From JASHPR01 sp963749145 (GTDB lineage Bacteria; Actinomycetota; Actinomycetes; Streptosporangiales; Streptosporangiaceae), in NCBI GenBank assembly GCA_963749145.1, contig CAVVLN010000001.1:992001-1056000 (forward strand): 64,000 nt of DNA, in the 5' to 3' direction. The notes beneath the pieces were generated by a model that was given only the letters and a program-made list of their open reading frames with translations, made no database searches and was not told the DNA's origin. The position numbers and the translations under genes are program-made. Of the stretch, positions 8,065-16,510 are shown piece after piece. Numbering within the stretch: the stretch's first letter is position 1; the number at the start of each line of letters is the position of its first letter.

Positions 8065-8807
8065 GACCGCCCCGCGGGCGTGGCCTGCTTCGGCGACGCC
8101 TTCGACGCGAGCAGCACGTCGTCGACGAACACGCCGGGCAGGTGAATGTCGTCCGGCTGCAACTCGTCCACCTCCAGGAGCTGCTGGACCTCGGCGAACA
8201 CCCGCCGGCCCGACATGCCGGCCAGCGGGTTGAAGTTGCGGGCCGACAGGTGGAAGCGCAGGTTTCCCTTGCGGTCACCCTGATAGGCCCGGACCAGGCC
8301 GAAGTCGGCGACGATGCCGTACTCGAGCACGTGCTCGCGGCCACCGAAGTCGCGGACTTCGCGTTGCGGAAGGTACTCGGCCGGCGCGCCGTCGCCCGCA
8401 TGGCGCAGGGTAAAGGTGCCGTCGGACAGCATCGTGCCCGCGCTGGCGGGGGTGTAGAAGGCGGGGATGCCGGCCCCGCCGGCCCGCAGCCGCTCGGCCA
8501 GCGTGCCCTGCGGCACCAGCTCGAACTCCACCCGCCCGGCGAAGTACTCGTCGTAGAACTCCGGCAGCACCGGGAACGATGCCGTCAGCCGGCGGATGCG
8601 CCGCTCGACCAGCATCCGCCCCACGCCGGTGAAGTCGCCGCCTACGTTGTTCACGATCAGGTGCAGGTCGCGGCGGTCCAGGTCACACAGCGCGTCGAGC
8701 AGCGTGTCCGGGCGCCCCGAGCTCCCGAACCCCCCGACGGCGAGCGAGGCACCGGACGGGACCGCGTCGAGCGCGGCCATCACGTCCTCACGGAACTTGT
8801 CGATCAC
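8061..8807 (-). CDS. 3-oxoacid CoA-transferase family, subunit A
   Basis: The 248-residue alpha subunit of the same CoA-transferase. It has the glycine-rich ASLAVGGFGSSGRPDTLLDAL, the NNVGGDFTGVGRML region and GTLAERLRAGGAGIPAFYTPAS, all standard for subunit A. The start is GTG at 8805-8807 with AGAAGGA about 8 bases before it. This is the first gene of the leftward transferase-amidohydrolase operon, whose promoter must lie in the 287-base divergent gap shared with the alcohol dehydrogenases. Confidence 0.88.
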   Translation of the reverse strand: MIDKFREDVMAALDAVPSGASLAVGGFGSSGRPDTLLDALCDLDRRDLHLIVNNVGGDFTGVGRMLVERRIRRLTASFPVLPEFYDEYFAGRVEFELVPQGTLAERLRAGGAGIPAFYTPASAGTMLSDGTFTLRHAGDGAPAEYLPQREVRDFGGREHVLEYGIVADFGLVRAYQGDRKGNLRFHLSARNFNPLAGMSGRRVFAEVQQLLEVDELQPDDIHLPGVFVDDVLLASKASPKQATPAGRS

Positions 8808-9094
8808 ACTGCGTCCTTCTGTGCTGGCCCGGGGACGACCCCCGGACCCCCGCGCGCCATCCGCTCGGGCCGGCAGGCCGGCCGTCGCGGCTGGCCCAGT
8901 TCCTGTGCTAGCCCGGGGGACGGCTTCGCCATGGACCGGATGTCGCGGAAATTAGCACGCCGGCGCGCGGCGGGGAACATGCCCTTCCGTGTCACAGAAA
9001 GGGGTATGGCGGGCATCCTCGCCGCGACGGCATCGTGAAACCCGGCTGAGGGCGGCTCGCCGGCCGCCCGCGCCACCCGGGGAAAGGGGTCCAG
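8808..9094. promoter_or_regulatory. Divergent promoter region with repeated motifs
   Basis: This 287-base gap separates the leftward CoA-transferase operon from the rightward dehydrogenases. It holds a 16-mer TTCCGTGTCACAGAAA at 8985-9000, matching the one at 3803-3818 in 14 positions, and TGTCGCGGAAA at 8941-8951, identical to part of it. A further near-repeat, CTGTGCTGGCCCGGGG (8819-8834) and CTGTGCTAGCCCGGGG (8903-8918), lies 84 bases apart. No core promoter boxes are convincing. Confidence 0.4.
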
Positions 9095-10213
9095 ATGAGC
9101 ATGATCACCCGTGCGGCGGTGTGCCGTGCGCCGGGACGGCCGTGGGAGGTCACCGAGCTGGAACTGGATGAGCCGAAGGCCAACGAGGTCCGGATCAAGT
9201 TCTACGCGGCTGGGTTGTGCCATTCGGATGACCACATCCAGAAGGGCGACGCGCGGATGCGGTTCCCGGTCGTGGGGGGCCACGAGGGCGCCGGCGTGGT
9301 CGACGCGGTCGGCGCGGGGGTGACCCGGGTCAAGCTGGGTGACCACCTGGTGTGCTCGTTCATCCCGGCGTGCGGGTCGTGCCGGTACTGCTCGACCGGC
9401 CGGCAGAACCTGTGCGACGCGGGAAAGAACGCGGCGACCGGCGAGTTCGCCGACGGGACGTTCCGGTTCCACCAGGGCGGCGAGGACTTCGGCGGGCTGT
9501 GCGTGCTGGGCACGTTCTCGCAGTACACCGTGGTCTCCGAGTTCTCCTGCATCGCGATCCCCGAGGACATCCCGTTCGACGTCGCGGCCCTGGTGTCGTG
9601 CGGGGTGCCGACCGGCTGGGGCTCGGCGGTGCACGCCGCCGGGGTCCGCCCCGGCCAGACCGTGGTGATCTACGGCGCGGGCGGCGTGGGCAGCAACGCG
9701 GTGCAGGGCGCGGCGCTGTCGGGGGCCAAGAACGTGGTGGTGGTCGACCCGGTGGCGTTCAAGCGGGAGATGGCGGCGGTGTTCGGGGCCACCCACACGT
9801 TCGCGACCGCGATCCAGGCCCAGGAGTTCGTGACCGAGACCACCTGGGGCGAGCTGGCCGACCACGCGATCATCACGGTCGGGATCCTGCACGACGAGGT
9901 GATCCACAACGCGATCCAGGTAGTGGGCAAGGCCGGGCAGGTCACGATCACCGCGGTCGGCAACGGCTCGGTGGATGAGAACCCGGGCATGCTGATCGGC
10001 TACCAGCGGCGGGTGCAGGGCGCGATCTACGGGGCGTGCAACCCCCTGGTCGACGTGCCGCGGCTGCTGGGCCTGTACCGGTCCGGCGACCTGAAGCTGG
10101 ATGAGCTGATCACCCGCCGGTACCGGCTGGAAGAGATCAACCAGGGCTACCAGGACATGCTGGACGGCAAGAACGTCCGCGGCGTGATCATCCACGAGCA
10201 TAGTGAGCCCTAG
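9095..10213 (+). CDS. NDMA-dependent alcohol dehydrogenase (copy 1)
   Basis: A 372-residue zinc MDR-family alcohol dehydrogenase. Catalytic zinc ligands are in GLCHSDDH and GHEGAG; the structural zinc site is CGSCRYC with NLC; the nucleotide site is GAGGVGSNAVQGA. The KFYAAGLCHSDDH and RSGDLKLDELITRRY phrases mark the NDMA-dependent group whose NAD(H) is held tightly and whose natural electron acceptor is thought to be mycofactocin. No mycofactocin genes are in the window. GGGGAAAGGGG sits upstream of the ATG. It is the first of two tandem copies, 19 bases from the next. Confidence 0.88.
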   Translation: MSMITRAAVCRAPGRPWEVTELELDEPKANEVRIKFYAAGLCHSDDHIQKGDARMRFPVVGGHEGAGVVDAVGAGVTRVKLGDHLVCSFIPACGSCRYCSTGRQNLCDAGKNAATGEFADGTFRFHQGGEDFGGLCVLGTFSQYTVVSEFSCIAIPEDIPFDVAALVSCGVPTGWGSAVHAAGVRPGQTVVIYGAGGVGSNAVQGAALSGAKNVVVVDPVAFKREMAAVFGATHTFATAIQAQEFVTETTWGELADHAIITVGILHDEVIHNAIQVVGKAGQVTITAVGNGSVDENPGMLIGYQRRVQGAIYGACNPLVDVPRLLGLYRSGDLKLDELITRRYRLEEINQGYQDMLDGKNVRGVIIHEHSEP

Positions 10214-10232
10214 GACAGAGGAGCCTCCACCG

Positions 10233-11354
10233 ATGAGCATCACGACTCACGCCGCCATCGCCCACGGCCCTCACACCGGCTGGGAGCTAGCCGACCTCCA
10301 GCTCGACGAGCCGAAGGCGCACGAGGTCCGGGTGAAGTTCTACGCGGCCGGGCTGTGCCACTCCGACGACCACATCACCAAGGGCGACGCGCCGGTGCGG
10401 TTCCCGGTCGTCGGGGGCCACGAGGGCGCCGGGATCGTCGACGCGGTCGGGCCGGACGTGCGCCGGGTCAAGGCCGGCGACCGGCTGATCACCTCTTACA
10501 TCCCGGCCTGCGGGGCCTGCCGGCCGTGCGTGAGCGGGCACCAGAACATGTGCGTCAAGGGCCTGAACGCCGGCACCGGCATGTTCCTTGACGGCACGTT
10601 CCGGTTCCACCTCGGCGATGAGGACCTCGGCGGCTTCTGCACGCTCGGCACGTTCTCCCAGTACGCCGTGGTGTCGGAGTGGGCCTGCGTCCCGATCGCC
10701 GACGACATCCCGTGGGAAGTCGCCTGCCTGGTCGGCTGCGGCGTCCCCACCGGGTGGGGCTCGGCCGTGCACGCGGCCGGGGTGCGGGCCGGCGACACGG
10801 TGGTCATCTTCGGCGCCGGCGGCGTGGGCAGCAACGCGGTGCAGGGCGCCCGCTACGCCGGCGCGAAAAACGTGATCGTGGTGGACCCGGTCGCGTTCAA
10901 GCGGGACACGGCCACCGGCGTGTTCGGCGCCACCCACGCGTTCGCCACGGCCATCCAGGCGCACGAGTTCGTGGTTGACACCACCCGGGGCCAGCTCGCC
11001 GACCACGCGATCTGCACGCCGGGGGTGGTCACCGAGGAGATCGTGAACGCCGCCGTGGCCATGACCGGAAAGGGCGGCAAGGTTACGATCACCGCCGTCG
11101 GCCACGTCGGCGAGCACGCCGTGCATGTCCACGCGGGCATGCTGATCAGCTACCAGCGCCAGATCCGGGGCGCGCTGTTCGGCGACAGCAACCCGCTCTA
11201 CGACATCCCTATGCTGCTCGGCCTGTACCGGTCCGGCGACCTGAAGCTGGACGAGCTGATCACCCGCCGGTACCGGCTGGAGGAGATCAACCAGGCCTAC
11301 CAGGACCTGGAGGACGGCAAGAACATCCGCGGCGTGATCATCCACGAGCACTAA
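10233..11354 (+). CDS. NDMA-dependent alcohol dehydrogenase (copy 2)
   Basis: A 373-residue paralogue of the preceding gene with the same zinc ligands (GLCHSDDH, GHEGAG, CGACRPC) and GAGGVGSNAVQGA nucleotide motif. It differs mainly in the zinc-lobe loop and middle. ATG 10233 follows AGAGGAG at 9 bases; an upstream ATG at 10203 is rejected because it overlaps copy 1 and lacks a binding site. Over about 75 bases near the 3' end the DNA is nearly identical to copy 1, suggesting recent duplication or gene conversion. The pair may act on successive alcohols or form mixed oligomers (inference). Confidence 0.87.
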   Translation: MSITTHAAIAHGPHTGWELADLQLDEPKAHEVRVKFYAAGLCHSDDHITKGDAPVRFPVVGGHEGAGIVDAVGPDVRRVKAGDRLITSYIPACGACRPCVSGHQNMCVKGLNAGTGMFLDGTFRFHLGDEDLGGFCTLGTFSQYAVVSEWACVPIADDIPWEVACLVGCGVPTGWGSAVHAAGVRAGDTVVIFGAGGVGSNAVQGARYAGAKNVIVVDPVAFKRDTATGVFGATHAFATAIQAHEFVVDTTRGQLADHAICTPGVVTEEIVNAAVAMTGKGGKVTITAVGHVGEHAVHVHAGMLISYQRQIRGALFGDSNPLYDIPMLLGLYRSGDLKLDELITRRYRLEEINQAYQDLEDGKNIRGVIIHEH

Positions 11355-11404
11355 GCCCCTAGACCCCCCGCCGCGGAGCAAGCTCCGCGAGGAAGGGCAG
11401 GCCG

Positions 11405-12508
11405 ATGACACAGATGGTGCGCGCCGCGGTCCAGACCGGGCCGCGGAAGATCGAGCTGCGCGAGTTCCCGCGGCCGGCCACCGGGCCCGACGACGGGCTG
11501 CTGCGCGTGGAGGCCAACGGCATCTGCGGCAGCGACGTCGAAACCTACCGGGGCCACCTGGGCGGGTCGCGGCCGGCGTTCATCCCCGGCCACGAGCCGC
11601 TCGGCATCGTGGCGGAGGTCGGCGAGCGGGCGGCCGAGCGCTGGGGCGTGCAGCCCGGCGACCGGGTCGCGCTGGAGGTGATCGTCCCGTGCCGGGCCTG
11701 CAGCGACTGCCTGACCGGCCGGTACCAGTTCTGCCGCAAGCGCAAGTACGGCCACGGGGTGACCGGCATCGATACCGAGCCTGCCCTGTGGGGCGGGCTG
11801 GCCGAGTACATGTACCTGTCGCCGACCTCCGTGCTGCACAAGGTGGACAGGTCGCTGCCCGCCGAGCTGGCCGCCATGTACAACGCGCTCGGCGCGGGCG
11901 TGCGCTGGGCCTGCCACCTCGGCCAGGTACAGCTCGGCGACACGGTGCTGGTGCTCGGCGCCGGCCAGCGCGGCATCGCCGCGGTCGTCGCGGCCCGCGC
12001 CGCCGGGGCCGGCACGGTCATCATCACCGGGCTGGCCGCCGACGCGCACAAGCTCGCGGTGGCCCGCGAGTTCGGGGCCGATCACACGATCGTGGTCGAC
12101 GGGGACGCCGCGCAGGACACCGTGGCGCGGGTCGAGGAGATCACCGGCGGCGAGATGGCCGACGTCACCCTCGAGCTCACCCCGATGGCCGCCGGGCCGG
12201 TCGCCGACGCCCTGGCCGCGACCCGGCGCGGCGGGCGGGTGGTGCTGGCCGGGCTCAAGGGCGGCCGCGAGATACCGCTGCGCACCGACGTGATCATCAA
12301 CCGCGCGCTCACGGTCCGCGGGGCCTTCGGCGTGGACGCCAAGGGCATGGCGGACGCGATCGCGCTGATCGAGTCGCGCCGCTTCCCGCTGGAGAAGATG
12401 CACACCCATACCTTCGGCCTGGACGACGCGGCGCTGGCCATCGAGACCCTCGGCGGCGAGGTACCCGGCGAGCAGGCGATCCACGTCTCGGTCCACCCCG
12501 CCGCCTGA
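11405..12508 (+). CDS. Zinc-binding alcohol dehydrogenase (MDR family)
   Basis: A 367-residue medium-chain dehydrogenase of a different branch from its two neighbours. Catalytic zinc residues are in NGICGSDVETYRGH and GHEPLG; four Cys in CRACSDCLTGRYQFC form the structural site; the cofactor motif is GAGQRG. It resembles sorbitol/threonine dehydrogenase-type proteins that oxidise secondary alcohols with NAD. GAGGAAGG lies before the ATG at 11405. It follows the tandem dehydrogenases by 50 bases and precedes an amidohydrolase on the same strand, so it likely shares their transcript. Substrate not determinable. Confidence 0.82.
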   Translation: MTQMVRAAVQTGPRKIELREFPRPATGPDDGLLRVEANGICGSDVETYRGHLGGSRPAFIPGHEPLGIVAEVGERAAERWGVQPGDRVALEVIVPCRACSDCLTGRYQFCRKRKYGHGVTGIDTEPALWGGLAEYMYLSPTSVLHKVDRSLPAELAAMYNALGAGVRWACHLGQVQLGDTVLVLGAGQRGIAAVVAARAAGAGTVIITGLAADAHKLAVAREFGADHTIVVDGDAAQDTVARVEEITGGEMADVTLELTPMAAGPVADALAATRRGGRVVLAGLKGGREIPLRTDVIINRALTVRGAFGVDAKGMADAIALIESRRFPLEKMHTHTFGLDDAALAIETLGGEVPGEQAIHVSVHPAA

Positions 12509-12533
12509 CCGCCTGACCGTTCGGAGGCCCGCC

Positions 12534-13556
12534 TTGCTGGTCGATGCCCACGCTCACGTGCTGCCCCGTGACTACCCGCCCGGCGCGCCGGAGTGCTTCC
12601 CCCGGATGGAGCCGGTCGACGGGAGCACCGACCGGACCCTGGTGTTCGGGGCGATGAAGTTCCGGGCCCGCGACGCGTTCTTCGCCGCGGAGCGGCGGCT
12701 CGAGGCGGCCGCGGCGTCCGGCGTCGACGCCGAGGTGCTGACGCCGATGCCGCCGCTGCTGCGCTACGACCTGCCGGCCGCCGACGGCCTGGCGCTGGCC
12801 CGGCACGTCAACGAGTTCACCGCGCAGATGTGCTCGGCCGACCCGGCCCGGCTGATCGGGCTCGGCATGGCGGCGATGCAGGACCCGGACGCCGCCGCGG
12901 CCGAGCTGGCCGCCCTCGCCGGTCTGGGCCTGCGCGGGGTGGAGATCGCGTCCAGCATCCTGGACACCCCGATCGGCGACGAGCGGTTCCTGCCCTTCTT
13001 CGCCGAGGCCGAGCGGCTGGGCCTGGCCGTTTTCGTGCACGCGATGCCCCCACCCACCTCCCCGTCCCACTCCACGGCGCGCCTGCCGGCCGCGGCCCGG
13101 GGTACGTACGGGGTCGGGATGGAGGGGGCGCTGGCCGCCGCGTCCCTGGTCAGCGGCGGCACCGCGGCCAAGTGCCCGGGGCTGCGGATCTCGTTCAGCC
13201 ACGGCGCTGGCGGGTACCCGCTGATGCTGCCCCGGGCCCAGTACTTCTGGAGCGGGGCCTGGAACGAGGAGCCCGTGGTGCCCGAGCGCGCGATCATGCA
13301 TGACGACGGGCCGTCGCCGGTCGAGTACGCCCGGCGGTTCTACTACGACTCGCTGGTGTTCGACCGCCGGGCGGTGCGGTATCTCATCGACCTGCTCGGC
13401 TCCGACCGGCTGCTGGTCGGCTCGGACTTCCCGGCCATGCCGCGCGAGGAGCCGGCCGGGCGCACGCTGCGCTCCATGGGCCTGCCCGAGGATGTGCTCG
13501 CGGACATCACCTGGAACAACGCGTTCCGCTGGCTCGGGATCAGCCCGCCGCGGTAG
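12534..13556 (+). CDS. Amidohydrolase family 2 enzyme (second in island)
   Basis: A 340-residue metal-dependent hydrolase/decarboxylase. It begins with LVDAHAHVLP (metal His pair), has VFVHAMPPP and SFSHGAGG for later ligands, and ends with LVGSDFPAMPREEP carrying the catalytic Asp. It is only distantly like the amidohydrolase at 6533-7402, matching ACMSD/orotate-like decarboxylases more closely in length. The start is TTG at 12534 with GGAGG 7 bases before it. It ends nine bases from the convergent IclR gene. A pair of such enzymes suggests stepwise ring or chain breakdown, but this is inference. Confidence 0.8.
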   Translation: MLVDAHAHVLPRDYPPGAPECFPRMEPVDGSTDRTLVFGAMKFRARDAFFAAERRLEAAAASGVDAEVLTPMPPLLRYDLPAADGLALARHVNEFTAQMCSADPARLIGLGMAAMQDPDAAAAELAALAGLGLRGVEIASSILDTPIGDERFLPFFAEAERLGLAVFVHAMPPPTSPSHSTARLPAAARGTYGVGMEGALAAASLVSGGTAAKCPGLRISFSHGAGGYPLMLPRAQYFWSGAWNEEPVVPERAIMHDDGPSPVEYARRFYYDSLVFDRRAVRYLIDLLGSDRLLVGSDFPAMPREEPAGRTLRSMGLPEDVLADITWNNAFRWLGISPPR

Positions 13557-13565
13557 ACCCCGGCG

Positions 13566-14423
13566 CTAACCCCGCCCGGCCGCGGCCGTCACGGACGCGC
13601 ACCGCGGCTGCCGGCGGGCGGCGGCCGCCAGCCGCTGGCCGGGCTGCGGGGCCAGCACCCGGGTGATCGCCCCGGATGCGGCCGTGAGCATGTTCGCCAG
13701 CACCAGCGGCTGGGCCCGCTCGGCCTCGACCACCACGCTGATCGCGGCGGCCACCCCGCCGAACTGGTCATAGACCGGCACCGCGACCACCAGGTCGGGC
13801 AGCGTGATCCGCCCCCGGGCGACGGCGTACCCCACCTGCCGGACCTGGGCCAGCTCGCGCAGCAGCTGGGCCGGGTCGGTGACGGTCAGCGGGGTGAACC
13901 GCTCCAGCGGGCCCTGCAGCACCCGCTCCTGCAGCTCATGATCGGCGAACGCGAGCAGGACCAGGCCGGTGCCGGTGGCGTGCATCGGCCAGCGGTCCCC
14001 CATCCGGCCGTTGGTCGGGTGCGTGGCCCAGGCCCGGATCGTCTCCACGTAGACGACCTCCACCCCGTCGCGCACCCCCAGGTGCACGTTGCCCCGGGTC
14101 CGGTGATGCAGCTCATCCAGGTACGGGAACGCCGCCTCGCGCAGCCCCAGCCCCCGCGGCGACAGCGCCGCCAGCTCCAGCAGCCGCAGCCCGATCGAGT
14201 ACCGCCCGCCCGGCCCCCGCTCCAGCGCCCCCCACCGCTCCAGCTCGCACACCAGCCGGTGCGCCGTGGACAGGCTCAGCCCCGCCCGCCGCGAGATCTC
14301 GCTCAGCGACAGCGCCCGCTGGCGCGGCCCGAACGCGTCCAGCACCGCCAGCAGCCGACCCGCCGCGTTGGTCCGCGGGGTGCCCGTGCTCGGCTGCACC
14401 GGGGCATGGAGAGACTCCCGCAT
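13566..14423 (-). CDS. IclR-family transcriptional regulator
   Basis: A 285-residue regulator with an N-terminal winged helix (RLLAVLDAF, then LSEISRRAGLSLSTAHRLVCELERWGAL) and a C-terminal IclR effector domain starting at LLELAALSPRGLGLREAA. The effector domain of this family binds small acids, so the ligand is probably an intermediate of the island. The ATG at 14421-14423 follows AAGGGGG; the frame is open further upstream but without a binding site. It is divergent from the ABC importer across a 463-base gap with dyads, and convergent with the amidohydrolase, the usual position of a local controller. Confidence 0.87.
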   Translation of the reverse strand: MRESLHAPVQPSTGTPRTNAAGRLLAVLDAFGPRQRALSLSEISRRAGLSLSTAHRLVCELERWGALERGPGGRYSIGLRLLELAALSPRGLGLREAAFPYLDELHHRTRGNVHLGVRDGVEVVYVETIRAWATHPTNGRMGDRWPMHATGTGLVLLAFADHELQERVLQGPLERFTPLTVTDPAQLLRELAQVRQVGYAVARGRITLPDLVVAVPVYDQFGGVAAAISVVVEAERAQPLVLANMLTAASGAITRVLAPQPGQRLAAAARRQPRCASVTAAAGRG

Positions 14424-14886
14424 GCTCGACCCCCTTGTCGACCGTGCCGTTACGGGTAGGCGTGCTGGCTGGGTCCTGCTGGGGTGCCGCCGGGTTCTCA
14501 GGCAACGCCGGGCGCCCTGCTTGTAATTCAGATCATGCTTACACGCGGGGGTTGGATCTGCAAGAAATGAGATGCAGACGTTGTAAACCCCCCGTAACCA
14601 GCCGTTCAGCTGGCGATGGCGGGCTCGCGCGGTCCGGCGGCCCGCCGGGCGGGGGCGCCCGGGCGAGGCAGGCGGCCGGGCGGGGCGCTTTTCCCTTTCG
14701 CCCGGCGGAAGCGGCATGGACGCCGGACCGGCGCGTCCTCGAAGCTGGCGCTGTTATTGCTGGGGTCGGCTCACGGCCGCGCGGCCAGCCGGGTGGTCCC
14801 CCGAGGCCCGGCCCGGCCGGGCAGCGCGCAGTCCCTCAGCATCAACGCCAATCCGTGGCAGGTGCATGCATAGCAGGAGCGTCGAC
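14424..14886. promoter_or_regulatory. Divergent gap between IclR gene and ABC importer, with dyads
   Basis: No gene is supported in these 463 bases. An AT-richer island at 14521-14590 contains two inverted repeats: TGTAA (14522-14526) with TTACA (14539-14543), and CTGCA (14558-14562) with TGCAG (14573-14577). TTGTAA recurs at 14521 and 14581. IclR proteins commonly bind short dyads in such gaps, so this is the best operator candidate for the regulator. The remaining 300 bases to 14886 are plain GC-rich sequence. Confidence 0.4.
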
Positions 14887-16491
14887 GTGAGAGCTAGAGC
14901 AAATCAAAGACGTAGATTCATCCGGTCCGCCCCGATCATCGCGGCTGCGGCCGTGGCGGTCGTCCTGGCCGGCTGCGGGTCGTCAGGTACGAGCAGCACG
15001 CCCACCTCGTCATCGTCCGCACCGCACAGCGGCGGATCGCTCACCGTGCTGGAGGGTTCCGGCTACGTCGGCAGCTGGCCGGGCCTCGACCCCGCCACCG
15101 ACACCGACGGCGCGGCGAACCAGAGCTTCATGGACGCCATCTACGGCGAGCTGTTCGGGCTCAACAGCGCCGGGAAGATCGTCCCCGACCTCGCCACGGG
15201 CTACACGTTCTCCAACGGCGGCAAGACGATCAACATCACTCTGCGCCAGGGCGTTAAGTTCACCGACGGGACGCCGTTCAACGCCGCCGCGGTCGTGTAC
15301 AACTGGAAGCGCGATCTCGCGGCGACCTGCACCTGCAAGCCGGTCTTCCTCGCCCCGCCGGTGATCACCCAGACGGGGCCCTACTCCGTTTCTCTCACGC
15401 TTCCCTACGTCGACGCGCCGTTCATCAACGGCATCCAGGACGACGTGTTCAACTGGATCGCCTCGCCGACCGCCATCCAGACGATGGGCCCGACCGCGTT
15501 CGCCGCCAAGCCGGTCGGCGCCGGGCCCTTCACCGTCGTCAGCGATACCCCGGACTCGGAACTGGTCCTCAAGGCCAACCCCCACTACTGGCAAAAGGGC
15601 CTGCCCTACCTCAAGAACCTGACCTTCAAGTCCGTCGCGAGCGATGAGGCGGCCTACGAGGCGATGCTCGCGAACTCCGGCCAGGCCTACGAGGGAATGT
15701 CGACGCCTCAGCTCGTACCGTCGTTCAAGGCACATTTCCAGGTGACCGCCGAGCCGTCTACCTCTCCCTACGACATTCAGCTGAACACCAAGATCCCGCC
15801 GTTCAACAACATCCTGGCCCGGGAGGCGGTCTACTACGCCACCGACGCCGCCGCGCTGGACTCGCACCTGTTCGGTGACACCTACCCGGTGACCGAGTCG
15901 TTCACCGCCAAGGCCGGCCTCTTCTATGAGCCGACGGTGCCCGGCTATATCAATTACGACCTGGCCAAGGCCCAGGCGCTGGTCAAGCAGGTGGGCGGCA
16001 TCACCACCAGCCTGGACACCATCAGCGCCCCGACCGCCATCACCCTCAATGAGGGCCTGCAGCAGCAGTGGCAGGCCGCCGGGATGAAGGTCACCCTGCA
16101 TTCCTACGACCTGACGGCGCTGATCGGCGTCTTCGTGTCCAAGAACTGGCAGGCCTTCCTGCAGACGGCCGGCTCGTACGACCCGGGTACCGGAGTCGGG
16201 GTCGCCTTCCGGTTCGCCTCGACGTCCCCGTTCACCGGCGTCTACGACCCGCACGTCGACGCGCTGCTCAACGCCGCGGCCGGCACGGTGAACATGTCCG
16301 CCCGGGCGGCGGACTACGCCGCGCTGAACGCCTACATCGCCAAGGAGGCGTACGGGCCGTTCCTGTTCCCCATCGCCGGCTACAACATCGCCGCCCATGG
16401 CGTCGGCGGGCCCGGGCTGACTACCCCGATCCCGAGCGAGGTCGTGGATCCGGAGATCATGTGGCAGTACGTTTACAACAACAACGGATGA
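14887..16491 (+). CDS. Family 5 extracellular solute-binding lipoprotein
   Basis: A 534-residue binding protein for a peptide/nickel-type ABC importer. The N-terminus has an RRR n-region, a hydrophobic stretch and the lipobox VLAGC, with lipidated Cys30. The family 5 body shows LRQGVKFTDGTPFNAAAVVYNWKRD and later PYDIQLNTKIPPFNN. GTG 14887 is preferred over ATG 14866 because AGGAG lies 8 bases before it. It heads an ordered operon of two permeases and two ATPases. Family 5 proteins also carry non-peptide ligands such as sugars, opines and nickel; given the catabolic island, the ligand may be its substrate. Confidence 0.88.
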   Translation: MRARANQRRRFIRSAPIIAAAAVAVVLAGCGSSGTSSTPTSSSSAPHSGGSLTVLEGSGYVGSWPGLDPATDTDGAANQSFMDAIYGELFGLNSAGKIVPDLATGYTFSNGGKTINITLRQGVKFTDGTPFNAAAVVYNWKRDLAATCTCKPVFLAPPVITQTGPYSVSLTLPYVDAPFINGIQDDVFNWIASPTAIQTMGPTAFAAKPVGAGPFTVVSDTPDSELVLKANPHYWQKGLPYLKNLTFKSVASDEAAYEAMLANSGQAYEGMSTPQLVPSFKAHFQVTAEPSTSPYDIQLNTKIPPFNNILAREAVYYATDAAALDSHLFGDTYPVTESFTAKAGLFYEPTVPGYINYDLAKAQALVKQVGGITTSLDTISAPTAITLNEGLQQQWQAAGMKVTLHSYDLTALIGVFVSKNWQAFLQTAGSYDPGTGVGVAFRFASTSPFTGVYDPHVDALLNAAAGTVNMSARAADYAALNAYIAKEAYGPFLFPIAGYNIAAHGVGGPGLTTPIPSEVVDPEIMWQYVYNNNG

Positions 16492-16510
16492 GGCACGAAC
16501 TGCTGTCGCC

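Noticed and set aside
8804..10243. Minus-strand frame of 479 codons opposite alcohol dehydrogenase copy 1
   Set aside because: Shadow of the dehydrogenase; no domain and no ribosome site.
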